A stretch of 64,000 nucleotides of DNA from CAYWOS01 sp964459985. GTDB taxonomy: Bacteria > Bacillota > Clostridia > Christensenellales > Aristaeellaceae. Every line of letters starts with the position of its first letter. The stretch's first letter is position 1. Both the position numbers and the translations under genes were made by a program. Below, one piece after another: positions 41,791 through 50,849 of the stretch. The stretch is from the NCBI GenBank assembly GCA_964459985.1, contig CAYWOS010000010.1, forward strand, positions 1-64,000. Direction: 5' to 3'. Below the pieces are notes generated by a model. It saw only the letters and a program-made list of their open reading frames with translations, was not told the DNA's origin and did no database searches.

Positions 41791-43031
41791 AGAAAAAAGA
41801 ACGCCGCCGCGATCCCGCGCGCGGATTGATGAGCGCCGTCATGCTGTTCTATTTCCTCGGCTTTTTCCTGCTGTTCCTGCAAAAATGGGATTGGCAGGCG
41901 CTGCTGTTGTCGGTGCTCGTGCCGGGCATCATCCTGCTGGGCGTCGTCGGCCTGCCCAAGCTCTTCCCGGCGGACAAGCTGCTGCTTTCGCTGACCAATT
42001 TCCTCTGCGCGCTGGGCGTGCTCATCCTGTACCGGCTCAACCCCGCGCTGGGCATCGAGCAGGCGATCAATTACGGCGTGGGCGTGGGCTGCATGATGCT
42101 GACGACGCTGCTCGTGCGGTACGTCAAAAACTGGAAATATCTGGTTCTCCTGATGATCGGCGCGTCGCTCGTGCTGCTGGCGCTGCCCGTGCTGATCGGG
42201 GATGAAAAGAACGGCGCCAAGAACTGGATATTCATCGGCTCGATGTCCCTGCAGCCCAGCGAGGTGGTCAAGCTGGCGCTGCTGCTGACGCTCGCGTACA
42301 TGCTCTCGCGCCGTCAGGTGGCGCTGTCCGTGGTGTTCGCGGGCGCGTGTCTGGGGCTGCTCATGTTGGAAAAGGATCTGGGCACGGCGCTTTTGTACTA
42401 CGGCGTCACGCTCGTCATGCTGTACGCGGCGACGGGCAGTCTGTCGCTGGTCGGGCTGGGCGCGCTGGGCGGCTGCGGCGCGGCGGTGGTCGGTTATCAG
42501 ATGTTCGCCCACGTGCGCACGCGCGTCGCCGTCTGGCGAAATCCGTGGGCGGACGCGCAGGGCAAGGGCTTTCAGATCGTGCAGGGGCTGATCGCCATCG
42601 CCAACGGCGGCACGTGGGGCGTGGGGCTGGGGCTGGGGAACGCCTCGATCATTCCCGAGAGTTATAACGACTATATTTTTCCCGTGATCGTGCACGAATT
42701 CGGGATGGTGTTCGGCGGCATCGTGCTGCTGATGTATCTCGCCATCGTCGTGCGCGGCGTGATGATCGCGCTGCGCGCCAACTCGCGCATGTATTCGCTG
42801 TTGGCGGCGGGCTGCGCCGCGTTCATCGCGCTGCAGATGTTTGTGATCATCGGCGGCAACATCAAGCTCATCCCGCTCACCGGCGTCACGCTGCCCTTTA
42901 TCAGCTCGGGCGGCACCTCGATGGTGTCGAGCCTGTGCGTGATCGGGCTGATGCAGGGCGTGTCGGGGCGCAACCGGGCGGACGCCAGACAGGACGAGGC
43001 GCTCGCCATGCTGGGAGGCGACGAGGCATGA
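41787..43031 (+). CDS. SEDS glycosyltransferase (FtsW/RodA/SpoVE family)
   Basis: SEDS proteins polymerise lipid II into glycan strands with a partner class B PBP. The 414-residue product has about ten helices and family segments GAKNWIFIGSMSLQPSEVVK (with the conserved Glu-rich region), LEKDLGTALLYYGVTLVML and GNIKLIPLTGVTLPFISSGG. The GTG start overlaps the FHA stop (GTGA) after GGAGGGAT, so it is coupled. Which of FtsW, RodA or SpoVE it equals is unclear; the FHA neighbour resembles the actinobacterial rodA-pbpA locus. Confidence 0.93.
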   Translation: MKKKERRRDPARGLMSAVMLFYFLGFFLLFLQKWDWQALLLSVLVPGIILLGVVGLPKLFPADKLLLSLTNFLCALGVLILYRLNPALGIEQAINYGVGVGCMMLTTLLVRYVKNWKYLVLLMIGASLVLLALPVLIGDEKNGAKNWIFIGSMSLQPSEVVKLALLLTLAYMLSRRQVALSVVFAGACLGLLMLEKDLGTALLYYGVTLVMLYAATGSLSLVGLGALGGCGAAVVGYQMFAHVRTRVAVWRNPWADAQGKGFQIVQGLIAIANGGTWGVGLGLGNASIIPESYNDYIFPVIVHEFGMVFGGIVLLMYLAIVVRGVMIALRANSRMYSLLAAGCAAFIALQMFVIIGGNIKLIPLTGVTLPFISSGGTSMVSSLCVIGLMQGVSGRNRADARQDEALAMLGGDEA

Positions 43032-44446
43032 AGCAGCTCAAGGTCAATCTGCGCCGCGTCGCGCTCGCGCTCATCGCGCTGTTCGCGCTGCTGGTCGCCT
43101 ACGCCGCGTACAGCCTGACCACCTACGGCAACCGCTGGTTCGCGTCCTCGGCGAACACCTTTGTCAGACAGCAGAAAAAGAACGTCATCGCGGGCGACAT
43201 CATCGACCGAAACGGCGTCGTACTGGCGACGACGAAGGACGGCGAGCGCGTGTATCAGGCGGACGCCGCCGCGCGCGCCGCCGTCGTGCACGTCGTGGGC
43301 GACGCGCGGCAAAACGTCAACAACGGCGTCGAATCCTTCATGGCGTCCTATTTGTACGGCTTCAACATGGGCTTTTTCGAGCGCGCCGCCGCGACGCTTT
43401 CGGGCGAAACGCGGCGGGGCGACAGCGTGACGCTGACCATCGACAGCGCGCTTTCGACCTACGTCGCCTCCCTGTTTCCCACGGGGAAATCGGGCGCCGT
43501 CGTCGTGATGAACTACAAAACGGGCGAGGTGCTTTCGCTCCAGTCCTTCCCCGATTTCGACCCGCAGCATATCACGGACGACGTGCAGAACGACCCGCAA
43601 AAGCCCTTTTATAACCGCGCGGTGCAGGGGCTGTACGCGCCGGGATCGACCTTCAAGATCGTGACGACCGCCTCGGCGCTCAACAACATTCCGGACGCCG
43701 CGACGCGCGCCTTCCAGTGCACCGGTTTGTATCAGGCGGGCGATCGCTATATCACCGACGCCGGTACCGACCGCGAGGCGGGCAAAATCGTCTCGCACGG
43801 GCAGCTCAATCTGCTGCGCGCCTTTCAGGTGAGCTGCAACAACACCTTCGCGCAGATCGCCGTCGAGCTGACCGACGCGGCGCTGCGCAGGACGGCGGAG
43901 AGTTTCGGTTTCAACGAAAACCTCTTGTTCCGCGATCTGGTGGTCGAAAACTCGTCCTATCCGACGACCAACCGCACGGTGCGCGAGCTGGCGTGGACGG
44001 GCGCGGGGCAGAGCGCGCTGCTCGTCACGCCGCTCCACATGTGCCTGATCGCCTCGGGCGTCGCAAACGGCGGCGAGATGGTCGAGCCGATGCTGCTCAA
44101 GCGCGCGGCGTCCTCCTCGGGCAAGACGCGCATCGAGGGCGAAACGCGGCTTTACCGGCGCGCGCTCGACGAAGCGACCGCCGCGACGATCAAGGCGTAC
44201 ATGCGCGCCGTCGTCACGGGCGGCACGGGCACGGCGGCAGCCGTACCGGGGCACGAAATTTGCCTGAAAACCGGCTCTTCCGAGATCAACGGGCAGGAAA
44301 ACACGAACGCGTGGTGCGTCGGCTTCATCGACGAGGCGGACGCGCCCTACGCGCTGTGCGTCCTTGTGGAGGACGCGGGCGGCGGCGGCGCGGTCGCCGC
44401 GCCCGTCGCAAAAAAGATATTCACGCGCCTGCTTGGGATGAATTAG
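43028..44446 (+). CDS. class B penicillin-binding protein (transpeptidase)
   Basis: The 472-residue product has an N-terminal membrane helix (about 9-29) and a transpeptidase domain with GSTFK (SxxK nucleophile), SCN (SxN) and KTGSS (KTG). The N-terminal dimerisation domain is short (GDIIDRNGVVLATT), as in PbpA-type proteins of Actinobacteria and Clostridia. The ATG overlaps the SEDS stop as ATGA. With the SEDS protein it forms a peptidoglycan synthase pair. Confidence 0.94.
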   Translation: MKQLKVNLRRVALALIALFALLVAYAAYSLTTYGNRWFASSANTFVRQQKKNVIAGDIIDRNGVVLATTKDGERVYQADAAARAAVVHVVGDARQNVNNGVESFMASYLYGFNMGFFERAAATLSGETRRGDSVTLTIDSALSTYVASLFPTGKSGAVVVMNYKTGEVLSLQSFPDFDPQHITDDVQNDPQKPFYNRAVQGLYAPGSTFKIVTTASALNNIPDAATRAFQCTGLYQAGDRYITDAGTDREAGKIVSHGQLNLLRAFQVSCNNTFAQIAVELTDAALRRTAESFGFNENLLFRDLVVENSSYPTTNRTVRELAWTGAGQSALLVTPLHMCLIASGVANGGEMVEPMLLKRAASSSGKTRIEGETRLYRRALDEATAATIKAYMRAVVTGGTGTAAAVPGHEICLKTGSSEINGQENTNAWCVGFIDEADAPYALCVLVEDAGGGGAVAAPVAKKIFTRLLGMN

Positions 44447-44559
44447 CAGGAGCGATTCAAGCATCCCGTCGCGGGATTCCATATAAACGTCCGGCGGGCG
44501 ACGCCGGCGCGGACGCCGATTGACAAACATGCCGCCGGCGCGGCGCGTTCAATCCAATA

Positions 44560-46341
44560 TCAGTCGTACCAGTCGGACTGCGCCTCGACCATCTGCGCGT
44601 AGTGGCCGTTCTTCGCCATCAGCTCGTCGTGCGAGCCTTCCTCCTCGATCACGCCGCCCTTCATGACCAAAATGCGGTCGGCGATGCGCGCCGAGCCCAT
44701 GCGGTGGGTGACGATCACGGCGGTCGATTCCTTCGCCAGCTCCGCGAACTTGCGGTACACGCGCGTTTCCTCGAGCGGATCGATGGCGGCGGTCGGCTCG
44801 TCCAGCACGATCAGCCCGTGCGCGCGGTAAAACCCGCGCGCGATGGCGACGCGCTGCCACTGGCCGCCCGACAGATCAACGCCGTCGAACTCGCGCGAGA
44901 GCATGGTGTCCTCGCCCTCGGGGAAGCTCTCGTCGGGCAGATGCAGGTCGGCTTTCTCCAGCGACGGCGCGAGGGCGTCTTCCGAATCAACGTCGCTGAC
45001 GCGCACGTTGTCGCGCAGCGTCATGCGGTAGCGCATATATTTCTGAAAAACCGCCGACGTGCGCGAGAACAGGCTGGGCATATCGACGGACGCCATATCG
45101 CGCCCGGCGATGGCCGCCGCGCCCGAGGTGGGCAGGTACAGCCCGGTGAGCAGGCGCACCAGCGTTGTTTTGCCCGCGCCGTTTTCGCCCACGACGGCGA
45201 GCGTTTCGCCCGCCCGAACCGTCAGGCTGACGCCGCGCACCGCTTCCTTTTCGGCGCCGGGATAGCGGAAATGCGCGTCGCTTAACGTGATCTCGGGCTT
45301 GTCGGGCAGCGTCGCCGCCTCGCCCGTGCGGTCGGGGGTGGCAAGGCATTCGGTGAAGTTGGCGATCGCGCCCAGGCTCTTGCTCAAGTTGCCGATGTGC
45401 ATCGTGACGACTTCCTCCATGATGCCGAACATCATGCCGATCTCGGCGAACACGGCGGCGAACGCGCCCACGGTGATCTCCGATTTGATCAGCGCGTCGA
45501 TGAGCAGGAACAGGATGCCGACATAGCCGCCCAGCGTCATGAGCTTCATGACCAGCTCCCACAGCGCCGTTTTGCGCTCGGCGGCGGAGGACTTGCGGCT
45601 GAAAGCGTCAAGCGCGCCCGAAAAGAGGCGTTTGAAGAAGGCGTAGCTGCCCGTCAGCCGCGTTTCCTTGAAAAACTCGCGGTCGGTGATGGTTTTTCCG
45701 TAGTATTCGTACTGGCGGCGCGGCTGCGCGAGCGTTTCCTCCAGCCCGGCGAACACCTTGGCGCGGATGAACTGCGACAGCACCACCGGGATGAACACCA
45801 GCGGTATGCTCAACGCGAGGAGCGGCTTGGCGCGGTAGAGGAACAGCGCGATGATCACGAAATACGGCAGATAAAAGGTGAACAGCCCGGTCGTAATGAA
45901 GCAGAGATAGCCGACGCTGCTCACGCCCTCGCGCGCCTTGTTCACGCCGTCCAGATACTTCTGATCCTCGAATTTGACGGGGTCGATGCGCTGCATTTTG
46001 CGCATGAGGAGCTGCAGCATCCGCCGCTCGAACTTTTCCATCCAGACCGTCGTTTCAAAATTACACAGGCCGTTGAGCGCCTGCTGCGCGATGACGACCA
46101 GCCCGTAGATGATGAGATAAGTGAAAACCGTCCGCATCGCGCCCGCGCCCGCCGCCGCTTCCGCCACGCTGTCAAAGAACCACTGCTTGGCGAAAATGTT
46201 CATCGCCCACGCCGTGCTGTGGACGATGGCGGAGGCGTTGTTGAACAGGTAAAGCGGAAATTCGTACTTGAGGCAGAGCGGGAACACAAGGCGAAACTGA
46301 CGCAGGAGCGATACCTTTTTGCCTTCGATCTTTTCCGTCAT
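44560..46341 (-). CDS. ABC exporter half-transporter (second of pair)
   Basis: This 593-residue fused permease-ATPase has six helices (about 30-320) and an NBD with Walker A GENGAGKTTLVRLL, signature LSGGQWQRVAIARG and Walker B LIVLDEPTAAID. Both catalytic Glu and signature are intact. The start overlaps the upstream gene's stop (ATGA), so the two form an obligate heterodimer or a coupled pair. Substrate unknown: a peptide, drug or lipid exporter is possible. No peptidase domain or linked precursor peptide was found. Confidence 0.93.
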   Translation of the reverse strand: MTEKIEGKKVSLLRQFRLVFPLCLKYEFPLYLFNNASAIVHSTAWAMNIFAKQWFFDSVAEAAAGAGAMRTVFTYLIIYGLVVIAQQALNGLCNFETTVWMEKFERRMLQLLMRKMQRIDPVKFEDQKYLDGVNKAREGVSSVGYLCFITTGLFTFYLPYFVIIALFLYRAKPLLALSIPLVFIPVVLSQFIRAKVFAGLEETLAQPRRQYEYYGKTITDREFFKETRLTGSYAFFKRLFSGALDAFSRKSSAAERKTALWELVMKLMTLGGYVGILFLLIDALIKSEITVGAFAAVFAEIGMMFGIMEEVVTMHIGNLSKSLGAIANFTECLATPDRTGEAATLPDKPEITLSDAHFRYPGAEKEAVRGVSLTVRAGETLAVVGENGAGKTTLVRLLTGLYLPTSGAAAIAGRDMASVDMPSLFSRTSAVFQKYMRYRMTLRDNVRVSDVDSEDALAPSLEKADLHLPDESFPEGEDTMLSREFDGVDLSGGQWQRVAIARGFYRAHGLIVLDEPTAAIDPLEETRVYRKFAELAKESTAVIVTHRMGSARIADRILVMKGGVIEEEGSHDELMAKNGHYAQMVEAQSDWYD

Positions 46342-48110
46342 TGATACCAGCTCCTTTGCGCCTCGAACATTTCGGCATACACGCCCTTGAGCGCCATCAG
46401 TTCGTCGTGCGTGCCGCTCTCGCGCACGTGCCCGCCGTCGATCACGTCGATGCGGTCGGCGAGCTTGGTCGAGCCGAGACGGTGGCTGATGAACAGCGTC
46501 GTCGTGCCGTGCGACAGCGAACGGAAGCTCGAATACAGATTGGCCTCCGAGATGGGATCAAGCGCCGCCGTCGGCTCGTCCAGAATGCGGATGGGCGCCG
46601 GATTGACCAGCGCGCGCGCGATGGCGACGCGCTGCCACTGGCCGCCCGACAGCTCCTGCCCGCCCTCCTTGAGCCTGCCCAGCTCGTTGTCCAGCCCGTC
46701 CTTGAGCGAATCGATCGTCTCGTTCAGATCAAGCGTGTCGGCAATCCCGGCGATCCTCGCTTCGCGGTTCCTGTGCTCCAGCGCGATGTTGTCGCGCATC
46801 GACACCTGATACCGCGCGAAATCCTGAAAGACGAGCGAGTACAGGCTTTTGAGCGCCGCCTGCGAATAGGTGCGCAATTCGCGGCCGTTGATGAGGATTT
46901 CGCCCTCGTAGCCGTCGTACAGCCCGGTAAGCAGCTTGGTCAGCGTCGTTTTGCCCGCGCCGTTGACGCCGACGAAGGCGATGTGCTGCCCCGCCAAAAC
47001 CGTCAGCGACAAATGATCCAGTATCTTTTTTTCCGTGCCGGGATACACGAAGGAGACATCCCGCACCTCGAGCGACTCAAAGCGCGCGGGCGGCTCATCC
47101 GGCGCGTCGAGCGCGCCCGCGGTTTCGGACAGCGCCATGAATTTGCTTAAATCCTTGAGATACTCCGTCGCCTTGGCGAAGGTGTCGGCGTAAAAGGAAA
47201 GCCCCCACGACATGTTCTGCACGAGCGAAAACGCCGCGACGACCAGCGACATGAACATGCCCACGGTGATCTCGCCGTTCACGGTGGGATAGACGAGCGT
47301 CAGCGTGATGAGCAGCGCGATGAAGCTAAACAGCACCGAGCTTAACTTCATGCGGAAAAACCACTTCGCCTGCACTTTAAAGCGCATCTTGAAGGCGCGC
47401 TTGAAGGCGTCGGCAAAGCGCCTGGTCATGTGATCGGTGTAGCGGAACATGGCGCGCTCCTCCGCCGCCTCGCGGCTGATGAGCGTTTCGGACAGATAGT
47501 TTTGAAGCCGTTCCTCGCGCTCGGTATCGCGGTTCGCCTGATAGTTTTCGCGCCCGCCGCGCAGCGCGAGCAAAAGCAGCGGCACCGAGAACGCCAGCGT
47601 CGCCAGCGCCGCCCACCAGACCTGCGAAAGCAAAAGACCGATCACGCTCAAAATGTTGAGCAGCAGCGTCAGCGCGCCGGCGACCGCGTCGGTGAACGCG
47701 TCGATCTCCTTTTCGGGGTTCTTGGTCACGCGGCTGATGACATCCCACGTATCGGGGTTTTCGATGTGCGCGTACTCGAGCCGCGCGCATTTTTCGGTCA
47801 TATCGGGGCGCAGCGCGGCGCGCGATTTGAGCACGATGATCCGGCGGCTGTACTGCAGCGCCTGCCGCGACAGCCAGATGCCGGCGACCGTCGCGACGAC
47901 GAACGCGATGGGCGGCGCGATATCCGCCGCCGCGCCCGCGTGCAGCGCCATCGCGGTATCGATGAACGCCGTGGACGCCAACGCCGCCAGCGCGGGCAGC
48001 AGACCCGCCGCCACGGAAAGGAGCAGCATCGCCGCCGTGTGCGCCGGCGCCGCGCGAAAGCAAAGCGCGAGCATATCCCTGAGCTTGTATTCCCGTTGGT
48101 CGAGCAGCAT
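46338..48110 (-). CDS. ABC exporter half-transporter (first of pair)
   Basis: The 590-residue partner of the downstream half-transporter has six helices, Walker A GVNGAGKTTLTKLL, signature LSGGQWQRVAIARA and Walker B IRILDEPTAALD. Both NBDs look catalytically competent. The ATG follows AGGTGAAC. It is led by a strong sigma-A promoter carrying an inverted repeat across the -35 box, which suggests repression and induction of the pair. Confidence 0.93.
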   Translation of the reverse strand: MLLDQREYKLRDMLALCFRAAPAHTAAMLLLSVAAGLLPALAALASTAFIDTAMALHAGAAADIAPPIAFVVATVAGIWLSRQALQYSRRIIVLKSRAALRPDMTEKCARLEYAHIENPDTWDVISRVTKNPEKEIDAFTDAVAGALTLLLNILSVIGLLLSQVWWAALATLAFSVPLLLLALRGGRENYQANRDTEREERLQNYLSETLISREAAEERAMFRYTDHMTRRFADAFKRAFKMRFKVQAKWFFRMKLSSVLFSFIALLITLTLVYPTVNGEITVGMFMSLVVAAFSLVQNMSWGLSFYADTFAKATEYLKDLSKFMALSETAGALDAPDEPPARFESLEVRDVSFVYPGTEKKILDHLSLTVLAGQHIAFVGVNGAGKTTLTKLLTGLYDGYEGEILINGRELRTYSQAALKSLYSLVFQDFARYQVSMRDNIALEHRNREARIAGIADTLDLNETIDSLKDGLDNELGRLKEGGQELSGGQWQRVAIARALVNPAPIRILDEPTAALDPISEANLYSSFRSLSHGTTTLFISHRLGSTKLADRIDVIDGGHVRESGTHDELMALKGVYAEMFEAQRSWYQ

Positions 48111-48180
48111 TTATCGTTCACCTCACGTTCTCCGCGCGCAATACGGCGCGCCCGCGCCGTGATCCTCCGGCCTGATAAAT

Positions 48181-48216
48181 ATCATACATAGCATAGTATT
48201 GCCTGTCAAGCAATAT
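48181..48216 (-). promoter_or_regulatory. ABC exporter promoter with overlapping dyad
   Basis: TTGACA (48204-48209) and TATGAT (48181-48186) on the minus strand are 17 bases apart. AATATTGC and GCAATACT flank the -35 in near-perfect dyad (about 48194-48216). This AT-rich region stands out from the surrounding sequence. Confidence 0.8.
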
Positions 48217-48246
48217 TTTGTACTTCTCCGGTATTTTAGCCGCGCG

Positions 48247-48864
48247 CTATTCGGCGGGGCGGTCCTGCCGGTCGGGCAGGCGGATGATATAGCGCTCGTA
48301 GGCGTTGACGGCGGTGGTGTCGCCGCGCGTGATCAGGCGCTTGAAATCGCCCGAATACTCCTTGTGGACGTGGCCGTAGACATGGTACGCCGGGCGATAG
48401 CGCTCGATCAGATCGTTGAAGCATTCGAAGCCGCGATGCACGCGATCCCCGCCGTCGCCGTAGCCGCGCGCGGGGGCGTGGGTCAACAGGATATCAAAGC
48501 CCTTGCTGCGCCTGATCTCGCGGCGCATTTTGCGGATGCGGCGGCGCATTTCCGCCTCGTCGTACTGGTAGGGGCCGGGCTTGTAGCGCATGGAGCCGCC
48601 GAGCCCGAGGATGCGGACGCCCTTGTAGGCGAGCAGCGCGTCCTCGGCGCACTCGCAGCCCTCGGGCGGTCGCTGCTCGTAGCGGCTGTCCTGATTGCCG
48701 CAGACGTACAGGATGGGCGCGTGGGTAAAGCAGGTCAGAAAGCTCAGGTATTCGCCCGACAGATCGCCCGCCGAGAGAATCAGATCGATCTCCCGCAGCC
48801 GCTCCTTCGCCTGTTCGCACCAGAGAAAGCGGTCGGGCTGATCGGCGAGGCACAGGATGTTCAC
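48247..48864 (-). CDS. calcineurin-like metallophosphoesterase
   Basis: The 205-residue protein has the dinuclear metal motifs in variant form: a degraded first motif (LCLADQP in place of DxH), SAGDLSGEYL (GD), VCGNQDSR (GNxD), LLTHAPARG (H) and YGHVHKEY (GHxH). The lost first DxH motif makes activity uncertain or altered. GTG at 48864 overlaps the BMP-fusion stop (GTGA). It ends the glgP operon. Function unknown; a nucleotide or small-phosphodiester substrate is plausible. Confidence 0.8.
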   Translation of the reverse strand: MNILCLADQPDRFLWCEQAKERLREIDLILSAGDLSGEYLSFLTCFTHAPILYVCGNQDSRYEQRPPEGCECAEDALLAYKGVRILGLGGSMRYKPGPYQYDEAEMRRRIRKMRREIRRSKGFDILLTHAPARGYGDGGDRVHRGFECFNDLIERYRPAYHVYGHVHKEYSGDFKRLITRGDTTAVNAYERYIIRLPDRQDRPAE

Positions 48865-50822
48865 GTTTTCTCGCCCGCCTTTCCCTCCGTCCAGCTGAAC
48901 GCGCCGGGATCGGGCGGCGTCTGCGCCACGCCGACGCCCTGTAATTCGACGAGCGGGCGGAATTCCTCGCGCACGTCGGAAAGCGGCGGGAAGGCGCCGA
49001 CCACGTTGTCGGCCAGATAATCCATCGTCAGAATGCGCGCCGGGGTCATTTCGCCGTCCTCGCCGCAGCGCACGCCGCCGTCCTGCGATTTCATCAGTCC
49101 CGCGAACGGGCGGATTTCGTTGCTCCCGATGCCGTCTAAAAGGATCTGCTTGAGCCGCCGCGTGCCCGGATCGAGCCTTTGCGAGCAGATCACGTCGATC
49201 GCGCCGCTCGATATGCCCCACCAGTAGTGCAGCGCCTGCGCGCCCTTTTCGTTTTCCTGATTGCGCCATGTGCCGTCCATCATGCCCAGCAGCAGCGTTT
49301 CATACAGCGTGCCCCAGTTCCAGATGGGCATAGCGAGGTTGACGGGCGCGCCGTCCTCGAGCCTGTACAGCCCGAAGGCGCGCGAAAGATGCCCGGGCGC
49401 CGACAGATCGCGGTTGGAGATCAACGACACGCCCCTGTCCTCGAGCGCGGCGAGCGGATCGCGGCCTTTGACAGACGACCATTCGAGATAGACGCGCGCG
49501 CGCGGATTGGTCAGGCGCACGCCCTGCGCGAAGGCGTTGATGCTGGCGGGCGTGCCGAAAATGGGATAATCGGCGATGTAGCCCACCTTGTCGTTCTCCG
49601 AAAGCGCCCCGGCGATGGCGCCGATGATGAACTTGGCTTCATACAGGCGCAGGTAGTACGTGCGCACGTGATGGTACAGCGCCAGCAGCGAGCAGTTGAG
49701 GATGCGCGTTTCGGGATGCCGGAGCGCGGCGCGCGCGGCGGGCTGCAGCATGGTGGGCGAGGTGGTGAAGATCACCTGAAAGCCGTCGTCGATCAGTCGC
49801 TCGATGGTCGATTCGGCCTCCTCGGCGGTGACGTTTTCGCGCTTGACCGTTTCCACGCGATCGCCGAGCTTTTCGTCCACCTGCCCGCGCCCGAGCTCGT
49901 GCGCGTAGATCCAGCCCGAGGAATGCGCCGAGCGCGAGTGCACGAACGCGGCGCGCAGGCGCTGCGGCTCGGGGTGCAGCACCTGCGCGATCAGCCCCGC
50001 CGGCTTGGTTTCAGGCTCCATCAGCAGCGCCACCGGCTCTTCGCTCGCCTGCGTGCGGAACTCGTCGGACAGGCTGCGCACGTCGTTCATCAGCCCGCTT
50101 TCCAGCCTGTCCTTGGCGCGCGCGTAGCCGAACACGTCCAGATAGATGAGGAAGGCGTCGCCTTTCGTCAGATCGAGCCGGCCGTGCTCGAGCTTGTAAA
50201 ACGCCTGCGAGAAACGGCGGAACGCCGAGCGCAGCAGGCTGATTTCGTCGTCCGTCCATTTGTCGCCCCGGCGCTTGCCCAGGTGCTCGCGCAGCCGCGC
50301 GTAGCCGCCCTCATGGCTGAACAGGATATCGTTGATGCGCGTATCCTGATAGAATCCCATGTATTCCTGATATACGCGGTACTCGCGGGTGTCCTCGCGC
50401 CGGGGCACAACGCGCGTGACCTCGGCCTCGATGCCGACGGCGCCCAAAAACATCATGACGCTGACGCGTTTGTTGCCCTCGACGATATAGTAGTCGTTCA
50501 TGTATTCCAGCGCCGTGACCGGGTTTTCAACGCCGTGCTTGATCACGCTTTTGAGCAGCTTTTGCCATTTGCCCGCGAACTCGGAATCGGGCTCCAGCAC
50601 GGGCATGAAATTGGCGGCGAACGCCGGCGCGCGCCCCTTGGTCGACGTGCCGCCGAGCTGCGAAAAGGGAATGACTTCCAGCCCCAGCTTCACCTGCTGC
50701 AGCGCGCCCAAATGCGGCACGATCTCGTCCAGCGCCGTGAGCATCGGGTTTTCGCCCCGCGCCTGCCGCGCGCTCATTTCGCGCAGGCCCATTTTCCGCG
50801 CCTGTTCGTATTCGCCGTCCAC
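48861..50822 (-). CDS. ParB-like domain fused to a BMP/PnrA-type ligand-binding domain
   Basis: This 653-residue protein has no signal peptide. Residues about 60-125 resemble a ParB/sulfiredoxin-type fold with ENPVTALEYMNDYYIVEGNK and RVSVMMFLGA. Residues about 285-600 resemble PnrA/BMP nucleoside-binding proteins, which are normally extracellular (AFVHSRSAHSSGWIYAHELG; KFIIGAIAGALSENDKVGYI). A cytoplasmic sensor that binds a small ligand is therefore likely. The GTG start follows AGGGGG, 27 bases after glgP, and the stop overlaps the phosphoesterase. Confidence 0.72.
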   Translation of the reverse strand: MDGEYEQARKMGLREMSARQARGENPMLTALDEIVPHLGALQQVKLGLEVIPFSQLGGTSTKGRAPAFAANFMPVLEPDSEFAGKWQKLLKSVIKHGVENPVTALEYMNDYYIVEGNKRVSVMMFLGAVGIEAEVTRVVPRREDTREYRVYQEYMGFYQDTRINDILFSHEGGYARLREHLGKRRGDKWTDDEISLLRSAFRRFSQAFYKLEHGRLDLTKGDAFLIYLDVFGYARAKDRLESGLMNDVRSLSDEFRTQASEEPVALLMEPETKPAGLIAQVLHPEPQRLRAAFVHSRSAHSSGWIYAHELGRGQVDEKLGDRVETVKRENVTAEEAESTIERLIDDGFQVIFTTSPTMLQPAARAALRHPETRILNCSLLALYHHVRTYYLRLYEAKFIIGAIAGALSENDKVGYIADYPIFGTPASINAFAQGVRLTNPRARVYLEWSSVKGRDPLAALEDRGVSLISNRDLSAPGHLSRAFGLYRLEDGAPVNLAMPIWNWGTLYETLLLGMMDGTWRNQENEKGAQALHYWWGISSGAIDVICSQRLDPGTRRLKQILLDGIGSNEIRPFAGLMKSQDGGVRCGEDGEMTPARILTMDYLADNVVGAFPPLSDVREEFRPLVELQGVGVAQTPPDPGAFSWTEGKAGEKT

Positions 50823-50849
50823 CGGCAGGCCCCCTTTTGGCGGGAGGGA

